Origin: Xenoacremonium recifei
Taxonomy: Eukaryota > Ascomycota > Sordariomycetes > Hypocreales > Nectriaceae
NCBI GenBank assembly: GCA_012184525.1
Contig: WOFQ01000044.1
Location: forward strand, 235,767 to 299,766
Direction of reading: 5' to 3'
Length of the DNA stretch: 64,000 nt
Made by a program: the position numbers and the translations under genes. Every line of letters starts with the position of its first letter. Position 1 is the first letter of the stretch. This document shows positions 54,356-64,000 of this stretch, piece after piece. Below the pieces are notes generated by a model. The model was not told the DNA's origin. It saw nothing but the letters and a program-made list of their open reading frames with translations, and made no database searches.

Positions 54356-55346
54356 GAGCCAAGGGGTCGATTGTCAGGGAAACAGAATAATGGCAATGAC
54401 ATCGAAAGACGCTGCTGACTTCTCTGCCCCTTAGGGAGGAAGCAAGCAATATTAATCAAGCCTCAGACCGCATTTCCCATTGAGGGATTTTACGCTCCAC
54501 CTCTGATGTAAAGGACAGCTATTATAGCCCGGAATGCGGCCGACACCGCACATCCTGCATTTTTGGGTAGCCATTGGTGTAGATACGAGCGCGTAGATGT
54601 GGACGTCGACTGGCGAAGGGAAGTCAGCCCTGACGGTGGAGGGGTTAAGCCGATTCTCGGGTCTCGGACAGTCCTTAGTTCCGGCAGAGCTGAGGGTTGC
54701 CTCGACAAAGAACCCCTGCAACGCTGTTCTGCCCGGAATCCTTACTGGCGGAGTTGAGCTTAATTGAGCACAATTTGGGGGCCATTGGAGGCACACACGG
54801 AGAAGAAACTTATTTGAGTTAGCAGAGGCTCAGCCTCCTAGTCAGACTGTGGTTCTCTTTCTGGGGGCTGAAAAAGTCTTATGACATATCATAAGTGTGA
54901 CGAAAGGGTCTCTGTTACAGGGCTGCGCTTAAGGCATTTCCCAGGCAAGGATGTGCGCGCGTGGCTGGAGGTGCATCAGGGTGTTCAGGCAAACAACACA
55001 GGGATATGCCAACAGCCCTCACAGGTGCCCCTGAATTCCTTTTCCTCCCATCTTTCGTCGTTTCTGGACTGAGAAATGCTGGAACCCTCGTTTGCAAGAC
55101 CCAGATCAAAATGCCTATTCGATACTTAAATCTCAGATGATCTAGAAACTCTACATCTCTACTAAGGTATGAGAGGTTGAGTCTGAGAAATATTCTTCCG
55201 TTTCACCGCTGCGCTCTTAGTTAAGTGTCCTTTTCTGCGCGCTTCAATTGGTTATATCACCAGAACTTGGCATCCGGTCAATCATGATCAACACATTCTA
55301 CTGCGGCCAATAGGAGAGAATAGCGTGTGCTTGCGGGGGCTTACAG
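54356..55346. other. Intergenic, about 1 kb
   Basis: ORFs of 60-115 codons on both strands (54452-54796, 54881-55072) have no recognisable motifs. The 5' exon of the following gene, if it exists, should lie here or just downstream but I could not define it. Confidence 0.4.
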
Positions 55347-56075
55347 GTGAAGCCTCGGTCTCAATGCTATTGGGGCTGGGCTCTAGGCCATACCCTACTG
55401 CATTGGGTGCTGAAACGAAAGTGCACTTTAGGCAGCGAGACGTGCGAGCGCCTCCTCAGATGGATTCATGACTTTGCCATTGTGGTCCATGCCGTCAATC
55501 TTGTCTCGGCAGTTAGCGAGACCCATTTACTGCTCTTCATTCTCGGTCAATGGCCACCTCTAGTTCGATACTTTATCCCAACGACCGATTACATGAGGAG
55601 AGCTCTCGAAACCGACGGCGTGGCCCATTACATCAACACCACCGAACGCAAGAAGCCCGTGTATCTCATTACTGGATTACTGTGGACCGAAGGGGCAAGA
55701 CTCTCCGAAATTCACCAGAATAATAACAGAGCGAGCGGTCAGGCCGTCCTCGGGACTTATCTATCCTCGGGCGCTAATCGCGGTGGCACGGCTGCATACG
55801 AGAGTGACGAAAGCTTGTCTTCCAGCTTCAACGGCTCTTCGCCATTTATTCTTGGGTTCCGGGTCCGAAAGATATGGTGGGACAAGGCCGGGATAAGACA
55901 CGATGCTCATGATCTCGTTGGGGCCACACTTGGCGAATCAAATCGCAAAAGAAAGAGCGTTCTGGATGGGCTCAATTTCGTGGACGACGATGTTGATACC
56001 GCAACGGGACAAATTCTTATAGACGAGAGTCTAGCAGGAGAGGAAAACCCTGTCACTTGGATTCTCCTTGTATAG
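55347..56075 (+). CDS. Putative gasdermin-like pore-forming protein, 5' end unresolved
   Basis: Open frame of 242 codons ending at TAG 56075. The first codon is GTG and the first in-frame ATG is near 55591, so an upstream exon is missing from the model or the gene is 5'-damaged. From about 55580 on the sequence is clearly protein-like: THYIN-type strand, KKPVYLITGLLWTEGARLSE, a Gly/Ser/Thr-rich amphipathic stretch, then SSFNGSSPFILGFRVRKIWW. This strand order recalls fungal gasdermin-like proteins (RCD-1, HET-Q1), which are about 250 residues long and are often encoded beside a protease. The assignment rests on pattern and on the adjacent convergent subtilisin only 172 bp away. It could equally be an unrelated beta-rich family. 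Description only; activity is not shown. Confidence 0.4.
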   Translation: MKPRSQCYWGWALGHTLLHWVLKRKCTLGSETCERLLRWIHDFAIVVHAVNLVSAVSETHLLLFILGQWPPLVRYFIPTTDYMRRALETDGVAHYINTTERKKPVYLITGLLWTEGARLSEIHQNNNRASGQAVLGTYLSSGANRGGTAAYESDESLSSSFNGSSPFILGFRVRKIWWDKAGIRHDAHDLVGATLGESNRKRKSVLDGLNFVDDDVDTATGQILIDESLAGEENPVTWILLV

Positions 56076-56247
56076 TTTTATGGCCGGTTAGTCGGCCTCA
56101 GGCTAGAGTCAAAGCAGACTGTGTACTTGGCATGATAGATGCTTACCACATCAGACCGGATGGCTCAAGTACGATGAATTCCTCTTGGATTCAAATCCAC
56201 TGTGTGGGTTGCCATGACTACCTGACCTTCCTCCCACCAGTCTTTTG

Positions 56248-59200
56248 TCATTGAAACAACACGTTAATGGAATCCCAGACCAGCCGGCGTCGCGATTTAT
56301 CCATCTCCCACCCGCTCTCCCAGTGATGCCAAGGCGCCATGTAGGAGAGCCTGCCCGAGACATCTTTCTTGGGGATTGACATGATCCGCAGTATCTTTTC
56401 CATCTCTTCATACCTTCTAAGCTTCGTCTTCACCCGATTATCGATTTCCTTCACGCGAGCTGCGAGGTCCAGCACCGTCGCAGCAATGCCAGCGGCAATT
56501 GGTGTTGCAAAAGACGTTCCAGACTTAAACACCGTCTTATACTTCGCAAACTTGTGGCCACATTTCGCAACCCATTCCCGCTCACTCATCTCTATACCCA
56601 TACCCAGGGTCATGAGGTTAAATCTATTCTCAGTTTCAGGGTTGATCCCACCGTCTTCGCCATTTCCTTCTGAAGCGTGAACTCCAATGACATATCGCTG
56701 ATAACTTGCCGGGAACGTTCGGGGTACGTTCTTACCACTGTTAGAAGCCGCTGCAAAGATTATAGTTGGCTTTGCAGAAGCGTATCTAAGTTCTTCCTCA
56801 ATAGCATCAACGATTCTGTTGTACTCTTCCATGCGGCATTCCTCTTCTTCGTCTCCAGCCTCTCTTGCTGTCGGACGCCTCAGTCCGAAAGAAAGGGAAA
56901 TAACATCCACTTCCCAGACGTCTACGGCGTGCCTGATGGGCTGTTTTAGAGAGAAGTTAGCCCGGTCTAATTTGGACATCAAACTATCTCGGGTGGTTGT
57001 GATAAGCAGGAAACGTCCCCCTTTGCTTACACTTGAAGTGACTTACTTTGGCTATATTCTCGGCTTCGTAAACCCTAAAGTTGTTCTGCTTGAACACTTT
57101 ACATATATATATATCGGCTTCAGGTGCGACCTTGTGCAGTAGGCTGGCGCAATTTGTGCCATGGAGCTCGTCATCGTCGTCCCCTGCATCGGTTTTATCA
57201 CCAACCCAGCTGTAGCACCATTCCTCTTTCACGCGTCCTTTAATCCTAGCGTCCATCATAGCAGTATGTCGGAAGTCGATACCTGTATCAAGAATTGCTA
57301 TGCGAGTTCGCCGTGCTGATTCCACCTCTGGCTGACGGTCACAAACAAACGACGAATATGACTTATGAAACTGGTCAAGGAGTGCCCAGAACTCATGCGC
57401 CCTTGTAGTAAAAAAAGCGTCAGCGATCTAGGGAATACTGAACGAAGGGAAGAGATAGAGAGGTCAGATATTACGTTGAGGGCTTCGCAGCTTTTTTGGT
57501 ATCGAATAATTGGACGATATGTTGACCGGATTCCGGTGTTGTACTACCAACACAACGGATAGATAGCCTTTTCGTCATCGTCTTTTCAACCGTAGCCACG
57601 CATGAGACTCCGGTAGAACTATTGAGAGTAGCCTTAGCTGATTCTTGCGTTACTTCTGAGCATGCAACGGGGACAGGATTTTCCTCCGTAGGGCTAGTGG
57701 AATTTGCCTCGAGTAACTCTTTTAAAGTCAACCCGCTGTCAATCTTGGTAAGGATTGTGTCGAAAACAACCTTCCATGCAAGATCCATGTTGTTCCTTGA
57801 TTGTGTCTCCATCATGCGGGTCTGGTACTCGAGATGGAAGTCCAGGCAGCCCAGGGCGGCCTGTAGGAAAGGCAACGGCTCTCGATCGACTATTGGTCCG
57901 CAGGCTACATCCAAGCTGTAGGACTCGATCTTTCTTCGAAGGCTCTTCAAGGTATCCATAAGGTCAGGACCTGATAGTCGGGGTATTTTAATCCAGCCCA
58001 GATATTCTCCGAAACTAATTTGCAACAAAGCTTTAGCCAGCAGCGCAAACTGGGGCAGGGGCTTCGGATCGTCCTCATCCCCATCCAGGTTGCTACTTAG
58101 TTTGGTAAGAGAGATAGGACTTTGGCGGTATAAGCCTTCGTGCTTGTCAGAGATAGAGACAAATGGAGTGTGTTCCGCATCGACAGGTTTCAGGAAGTGA
58201 ACGTGCTTCGGGTCCCAGGATTCGATGACATAGTCGGAGTCCATAGACATCATAAAACCGAGAATCAGCTTAATTGCCAATGATTTACGCTCACTCACTC
58301 CAATGGCAGTCCCTTTGCCGTTGGTAATGTGCCACAGGTTCAGGGTTCGCTCCTTTGCAAAATAGCCTCGCTTGATCAAATCTCGAAGGCTCTCTTCGTG
58401 ATTCGGGAAGTCCTTGCCATACTTTCGTGTTCTCTGTGGTCTTATCGGAACATGAATCAGAATCTCGCCCTGCTTATCTGTTTTAAAACCTTTGGAGACG
58501 AAGAACTCCAGGTCCATATCGTTGTCATGGGAATGATTCAGTACCTTGAAGAGCTTTCGCTGTCGACAAGTTTTGGAATGTTCCGGTCTTGGCATGTAAG
58601 TTTCTGGGGATAGAAGACCGGGAAACATGATGATAACGTACAGAAGAAATGACATCCTTGCAAACTGCCAACTATTGCGTGGGCATATTGTGAAGAATAG
58701 CGGGACATGTAGAGTCTTGATCGTGTTTCGTGAGTCGCATCGTGAAATGTCATCCCACCCTGGAAGTTGGACCAGGATCTTGTGTTTCATAGTTTTAGTG
58801 CGAGTGCAACAACTGACATGCGACATCATAGTTTGATAGGCAGTCGATGTCTGCTGACGAAACCTCTGAAGCAAGATGAAGCTTGGGAAAGATTGGCTGG
58901 CCGCGGAGCTTTCACTAGACTGCTCGGTGAGTTCATCCAGGGATGTTGCCGAGAACTGCAACATATCAACGAAGCTGTTAAATGAATAAAAGCAGGTCGC
59001 CAGAGATCTGGCGGTCTGAAGTAAACGCTGCCGAGTTTCTCGGTCAGGCTGCGCCTTTTCCGGATCAGTGAAGGCGACGAAGGCATCTGCTGTCGCCTCG
59101 TCTTCCGCAATGTTGAAAAGGAATTGATCGGGCATAGATCTTTCACCCGGTATCAAATACAGGCCAGGTTCAGAGACAGAAGAGCCTTGAAGTAGGTTAA

Positions 59201-59750
59201 CGAGTCTTGATAGGCGCGGGTACCCTCCGGGCTTACCGCTTCGTTCAGGCGTAATAGGAATCAGAACGCGGTTAACCCGTGCCTCTAGGAGACAACATAG
59301 ATCTTGAAGACGATGCAATGCTTCTTCAGTAGAAGAAGATGAAGGGCCGCTAGGCAAGTTCAACGACTTATCAGATGAAGCAATAGAAGAAGACTCCAGA
59401 CTTGACTGTGACGACGTGTCATTGTCATCGTTGGAGTCTTCGCCCAAGTCGGAATTGATCCGACCAAGCCACTCCTCTCTTCCCATTGTCTGAAACTCGT
59501 CATCATCTCCTTCGAGCTCAAGGTAGAGTAGTACGTCAAGCTTTAGGGCGGTAAATGTTCTGCGAATTTGCACATCCAAGTAGTACACAGCGTTTCGAAG
59601 CTGTCTCGTTGTCTTGCTGCCGCCACTGGCCATAAGGCATCTTGGCCGATCAACCGCGAAACAATGACCGGACTGGCTCAAAGCGTAAATTATCTTCCAC
59701 TCTTGAGTATTATAGATGCGGCCCTCGTGAATCAGAAGCTTGGGTGGCAT
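56248..59750 (-). CDS. Intracellular subtilisin (S8) with large N-terminal region, HET-Q2-like layout
   Basis: Protein of 1,107 residues spliced from exons 57475-59750, 57047-57401 and 56248-56940 (introns 73 and 106 nt); the junctions fuse an N-terminal region to a complete S8 peptidase. Residues 1-750 are helical with an acidic Ser-rich linker (SSQSSLESSSIASSD) and a segment resembling the DUF7580 region of fungal S8 proteins. The peptidase shows IAILDTGIDF (catalytic Asp), ELHGTNCASLLH (His), FAAASNSGKN (oxyanion Asn) and FKSGTSFATPIAAGIAA (Ser), so all catalytic residues are present. No signal peptide, hence cytosolic. In Podospora the subtilisin-like HET-Q2 cleaves the gasdermin HET-Q1 and triggers death; this gene is convergent with the putative gasdermin-like ORF. 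Intron 1 uses an AAG acceptor after a T-rich tract. Confidence 0.88.
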
Positions 59751-60594
59751 GGCGCTTTCACCCAGGCTGGGTCCGACTGTCTATGACTTGCAATCTCCGC
59801 TTTAGAAAGCTAGCCCTCGTATATAAAAGTGAATGGTTGAATAATTCAATATAGATTCCTTCGCTTGCTACCGATCGGTTGGGAAGGCGTTTTGGCCGGG
59901 GTTCAGTCTTCCGCTTTCGTGTAGCGATTTGGCTGATCTTGCGAGGGCCCGAAGAAGATCGGGCTGCGAGCAGATTTGGGTTACTTCGGCAGTACTTTGG
60001 CTAAGTTAGTATGTAAAAGCTCAACTCAAGATAGAATAATTACCAGTACCAGAGTATATCATACTCCTAGAGGATCTGCGACCTCCGGGCAAATTCCACA
60101 GCTGCCAAAATTGCGAGGTTGGATAGGCGAGGTGAGCTCTTTTCGGTGCCCAACGAGGGTCCGTTTGGGGGCCGCACGGCTGAGGTGAGGGGACAAAGAG
60201 TCAGCCGTTAGGATCTTAGTACCTGCTGGGTATAATCATATATTAATGCCTGTGAAACGGGACTTCGAAAACCCGCGTAAGCAGAAGTCAAAAGTATAAT
60301 ACAAGGGTCTGAATCTGTCGACGTTTTGCGCGTTGGGGTCACCCGCAGTACTAAGAACTGGGAGCAGAAAGTTGCAAAGGTACATGTTTACGATCAGCCA
60401 GCATAGCCAGCTATTGGCTCATTCTCCCAGTCCACAAGGCTGAGGACCGATGAAATCACGCATCTCCCCCGCTCGTTCCTGTTCAACATCAAGTCTGGCG
60501 GACAAGAGCAACTTAGCGACGCCCATCCATCAATCTTCCGTGGCATGATCCTCCATTAAGACCAGAAACCGAAATTGCTCCTTCAGAATCTACT
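59751..60594. other. Divergent promoter region
   Basis: 844 bp between the subtilisin gene and the zinc-finger/NWD pseudogene. No coding evidence or repeat seen. Confidence 0.4.
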
Positions 60595-63343
60595 ATGGCA
60601 GCCTCTGAATATCAAGCACCTCCCGAGCTTGAGGGCTTTAGCCAGAGCGGATGTAGAGGCACCCATCTCAATCGTGGCCACGGAATGCGAGTCGAACTTC
60701 TCAAAGGGCCTCCATCATCTAAGTTCAAAGAACGAGTTTGAGTCTGGAGAGATTCTCAAGATACTTGAGAAGAGATTCCTCGACTGGACAGCTTATCTCG
60801 GTGTCTTCGCGGGTGCAAATGGAAACCTTGACAGGCGCCTCAAAGGTCATCCAGAACATCGCGACCTCATCCTTTTACTACTGGATATGCTAAACAATAA
60901 TCTTCTCCAAAGTAAGTCAGGATGGTTTTCTATTTCCCACTTCATATTAATCCCCCGATAGCAGCGACAGACCCTAGTGAACTGAGCTCGGATGAAAGCG
61001 AGGATGACGAGGATGGCGGACGAATCGTCGAACTCGACGGCATTCAACAGTCAATAAACGAGCTAAATCGACTTGCTATCCTCATAAGACAGTCTCCAGA
61101 CTCTTCCCTCGGCGCGCGCATCAAGATATTTGCATCCAAAAGGCCCGAAGTCGTGTCATCCTTTCAAGCGAAGTCGAGAGTCACAGTCAATGGCCTCTAT
61201 CCTGACGCCTCGGAAAGCATCCGTAGGCAGCTTATTAAGTCAATGACTCATAGATACACAAAACTACTATACTGGAAGTATCATGAGAAGAAATTGCGCA
61301 CAGATCGCCGCCGCCACGGCGTTACAAAATCTCCTGGCTTCCCGGAGACGGCCGGAGATGCGACAGCTTCGTCTACGAGAAGATTGCCACAGCAATTTTC
61401 TAAAGAAGATGAAACTCCCGCTATACTGGAGCAGGAAACAGAAAGGCCTTCTGTGCAGATTTCCGTCTTATCGGAAACTCTGGCATCGGATCCCAGCTCC
61501 AACCTCGTCATACGAACAATAGAAGCACCACTGCCTTCGGTCATACGATCCGGGGCATCGACCGTCCTCGGAAGCGGAGCAAGGATACCTAGTCCTCCTG
61601 AGTTTGAGGATTATGAGGTCCAGAAAGCCTGTCCACATTGCAGAAGATTGTTTTGCAGGGACGATTTAACCAATAAAGCTTGGTGGAGGTCAGTCAATTA
61701 TTGGACAACCGCGTTGATGATATTAAGAATGCCACAGACGCCACGTAAACGAAGACTTGCTCCCTTTTGCATGCATCGCGAGTTCATGTTTGCAACGTCC
61801 ATCTTTTGCTCGCAGGTCTGACTGGAAAACCCACACAGAAGAGGACCATGCCCTCTTCTGGAGACAAGACCCCGGTAACTCAATTGACAAGTCCAACCAG
61901 TCTCCCAACGAAGCGTCTCAAAAGCTTCCTGATATTAGCCCTCGCAGAGAGCCCTGCCCTCTGTGTTGCCTTCCACTTGACGAACGTGGGTACACAGAAT
62001 TAAGCACTTTACCCTCGTCACCGTTGACCCCGCTAATCGTTTTGCAAAAACAAACCAGTCATGTTACCGTCCGACTTCACAGGTGACTCTGAGAGTAAAC
62101 ACATAGGCAGTTCCCGACGTGTACAATTCGAGACTACGAGCTTCAGAGACGGGGAGGCAGTAGAGCCAGCACTCCAGGGTAAAGCAGACTCGAAGGCGAA
62201 TGCCATGACGAGCTTCATGATGAATCATATCGCCGAGCACCTCGAGTTCTTAGCATTACTTACATCACGGTTATCAACAGGGAAACTTACTGATGGCGAC
62301 ATGCATGATTGCTCAAGTTCAAAAGCGCCCAGTAGTCTCCAAGGCTCCGGGGAAAGGAGCACTTTAGACGATATATTCGAAAGCCCCGATGACGAAAGCC
62401 AGCAAGAAAACCAACAAGATATGTTCTGGAATGAGATACCTCAGATAGAAGCAGTTCCAGACACAGATACAGTGTGGTGGGACGATGAAGTGATCAGCTG
62501 GAATCTTGAGAATGACCAGGACGCAACATCCCCAGATCCGGTTCTACACCAATTTTGTCAGCAAAAGCTAACTACTTCTCTTTGGAACGAAGCCTATGAC
62601 AAGGCTAGAGTAGCTCACCCCATCCTATTCGGAATTTACCAGGCGAACCGTAGTATCAAATCAGCCTATAGCATTGCCGAGGCAGAGGGGGGGTGGGAAA
62701 CACAATGCCGCGGAACGATACAGACTGTTGAAGAGGTACTGGACAAAGTAAACAGTATACTGGGGGATATGGTAAATACAGACGGCCCAGGAGCCGCACA
62801 AACTGCGAAATTGATGATCGAAAACGCGATGCAAGCCGCTCCGGAGGCCGTTGCCCCTTGGGTTGCCCTCTGGGTTCAGCTACAGGTATGTAAATGAGTG
62901 TAAAAGGATTTCCATCTCTTCCAAAAAAAAAAAAAAAAAAAAAAAAAAAGAAGAAGAAGAAGAAGAAGGCGAAAAGGGGTCCACTAATCAAACAATAGTC
63001 TATCCGAAAGCCTAGAGACGGCGAACTTGAAAATCGCTGTGGTATCGCTTATATCTTGTCAAAAATGGACTGGTACTGGGATTTAGTGCCTCTGGTACTC
63101 GCCGAAAATAGGCACCTCCCATTGGAAGCGGAGATAAGCATCGTCCAGCTTTTCGAGAGACTTATATCTTATCAGATTCAGAGCTTCGTTTCTTGTTACA
63201 GCAACCAGACCCGGACTGCTGTCATCACTCTGGAAGAAGCTGAAAGGGATCAAACCAGGGCGAGGGAGTGGGCCCGTCGGCTCCACGAAATCCAATTGGC
63301 TGAGGTTGAAGCGTTACAGGTCATCGACACATGGACTCGGTGA
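60595..63343 (+). pseudogene. AcuF-like zinc-finger + NWD (NLR N-terminal) gene, frameshifted
   Basis: About 812 codons in exons 60595-60911, 60962-61688, 61738-61985, 62083-62885 and 62999-63343, introns 50, 49, 97 and 113 nt. ATG 60595 opens MAASEYQAPPELEGFSQS but the frame changes by one nucleotide near 60648, where no intron fits; the downstream frame then stays open across all junctions. Domains: helical N-terminus; fungal AcuF-type C2H2 region (CPHCRRLFCRDDL, RHVNEDLLPFAC, SDWKTHTEEDH, CPLCC, HIAEHLEFLAL); then an NWD-type NACHT N-terminal domain (SLWNEAYDKAR, YILSKMDWYWDLVPLVL, ISYQIQSF). It stops at TGA 63343, before any P-loop. Likely a broken NLR-type receptor; a sequencing error at 60648 is the alternative for the frameshift. 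Confidence 0.7.
62923..62967 (+). repeat. Poly-A run (27 A) followed by (GAA)6 in an intron
   Basis: Lies inside intron 62886-62998. The intron still has a GTATGT donor, a CTAAT branch site and an ATAG acceptor. Likely hypervariable in length; sequencing here is error-prone. Confidence 0.85.
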
Positions 63344-63999
63344 TAATGCAAAGCACACTGGAGGCGAACCTACAATACTCTAATTCGGCCGCCGGAGATG
63401 AGACATGATTGAACAGAATCATAGTTCACAGCAACAAAGGAGTCCTAAACGCATAGAGAATGATGATCGAGGGACCTCAAAAACTTCTACCTACATCCTG
63501 TCCTGTTTCTTCTTCTGTTGAGGTCTCGACTGTATACCAAAAAGGTCGTCGATGATACTGTGCCGTCTGATCTATATTGTTGGACGAATCCCAGCCGTCG
63601 CTCATTGAACACATCCGGGAAGACTATGAAATAAAGAGATTAACTGGGAAATCTTGTCTGGAATACGTAGACATGCTTAATGACCCGAGTTGGAACGGTG
63701 AAGTCATGATTGTTGATGGTCTCAATGAGTGTACAGGGGCATATGGATCATCTCAAGTAACAACTTTAATTCTTTCGAGAGGAGTTGACATAACCTATAA
63801 AACACGCACTAATCTTGTACTCGAGATAATTTGCCATAGTGACTCAGAAAAACGGCACTACCCTATAGCGGCGTTTGCGTGTCCGAGCCGTGACATTCTT
63901 CAAACTCTCTCCTGTAAAAATTTTTCTCTACGTGGGGCTGTTAGCACCACGTTAGCAGGATCATCTTTGCAGGCCACAACGGCACACAACAGCTGCTAG
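63344..63999 (+). pseudogene. Decayed NACHT domain continuing the NLR gene
   Basis: After TGA 63343 the sequence still resembles an NLR NACHT domain, but in pieces. A CFFFC block near 63505 followed by a stop corresponds to the usual SYFFCQ; a shifted frame gives CRLIYI; from 63577 an open frame reads ESQPSLIEHIREDYEIK and then VMIVDGLNECTG, equivalent to the Walker B-like DALDEC motif. No Walker A (GxxxxGKS/T) is present; only about 100 bp separate the NWD end from the CFFFC block, so the P-loop is deleted. The frame runs off the window end. Non-functional as an NTPase. Confidence 0.65.
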
Positions 64000-64000
64000 G

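Noticed and set aside
54452..54796. 114-codon minus-strand ORF with several Cys
   Set aside because: Cys pattern does not fit any finger, and overlapping ORFs exist in other frames.
62923..62967. Poly-A tract as the 3' end of a LINE or processed gene
   Set aside because: It lies inside an intron with intact donor, branch site and acceptor, and no reverse-transcriptase or target-site duplication is visible.
1..64000. tRNA, rRNA, CRISPR array, intact transposon
   Set aside because: No tRNA-like T-loop/anticodon arrangement, no rRNA, no regularly spaced repeats, and no transposase or reverse-transcriptase motifs were recognised.

Overview
The window is nuclear DNA from a filamentous ascomycete, most likely a Sordariomycete. 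The evidence is short introns (about 47-121 nt) with GTRNGT donors and CTAAC/CTGAY branch points, HET-domain genes, Zn2Cys6 regulators with the fungal-specific factor domain, an NLR-type NWD/NACHT fragment, and C-to-T nonsense changes of the kind left by RIP. The mix of catabolic genes, incompatibility genes, broken genes and AT-rich scars suggests an accessory or subtelomere-like region. I recognised no tRNA, rRNA, CRISPR array or intact transposon.

Layout. 1-1251: 5' part of a sugar transporter (MFS), minus strand. 2062-4353: HET gene broken by two nonsense codons. 4645-9559: very large IDO/PrnB-like - ferredoxin-reductase-like - cytochrome b5 fusion. 9560-12355: mostly empty, with a second HET relic. 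12356-13362: persulfide-dioxygenase-like metallo-beta-lactamase (MBL) protein. 13451-15901: intact HET gene. 16631-30450: candidate catabolic cluster (two lactonase-like MBL hydrolases, NmrA-like protein, SDR, Baeyer-Villiger-type monooxygenase, carboxymuconolactone-decarboxylase-like protein, Zn2Cys6 regulator) whose intergenic regions share the hexamer TCGGCA. 31395-35183: stonustoxin-like plus GTPase fusion. 36964-37140: tiny six-cysteine secreted protein between two diverged direct repeats. 38186-45501: alpha/beta-hydrolase that has lost its nucleophile elbow, then two convergent transcription factors. 46987-51828: arylsulfatase, SnoaL-like protein and sugar transporter. 52338-54355: multi-pass membrane protein. 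55347-63999: an immunity/allorecognition-like block made of a putative gasdermin-like ORF, an intracellular subtilisin with a large N-terminal region, and a broken zinc-finger/NWD/NACHT gene.

How they may work together (inference). In the 16.6-30.5 kb block, the SDR could oxidise a secondary alcohol to a ketone, the BVMO could turn it into an ester or lactone, and the MBL hydrolases could open it, with the neighbouring Zn2Cys6 protein as pathway regulator. In the last block, a protease next to a possible pore-forming protein recalls the het-Q1/het-Q2 gasdermin-protease pair of Podospora anserina; the gasdermin assignment is tentative. All gene models below were spliced by eye, and reading-frame continuity across each junction was checked by hand.
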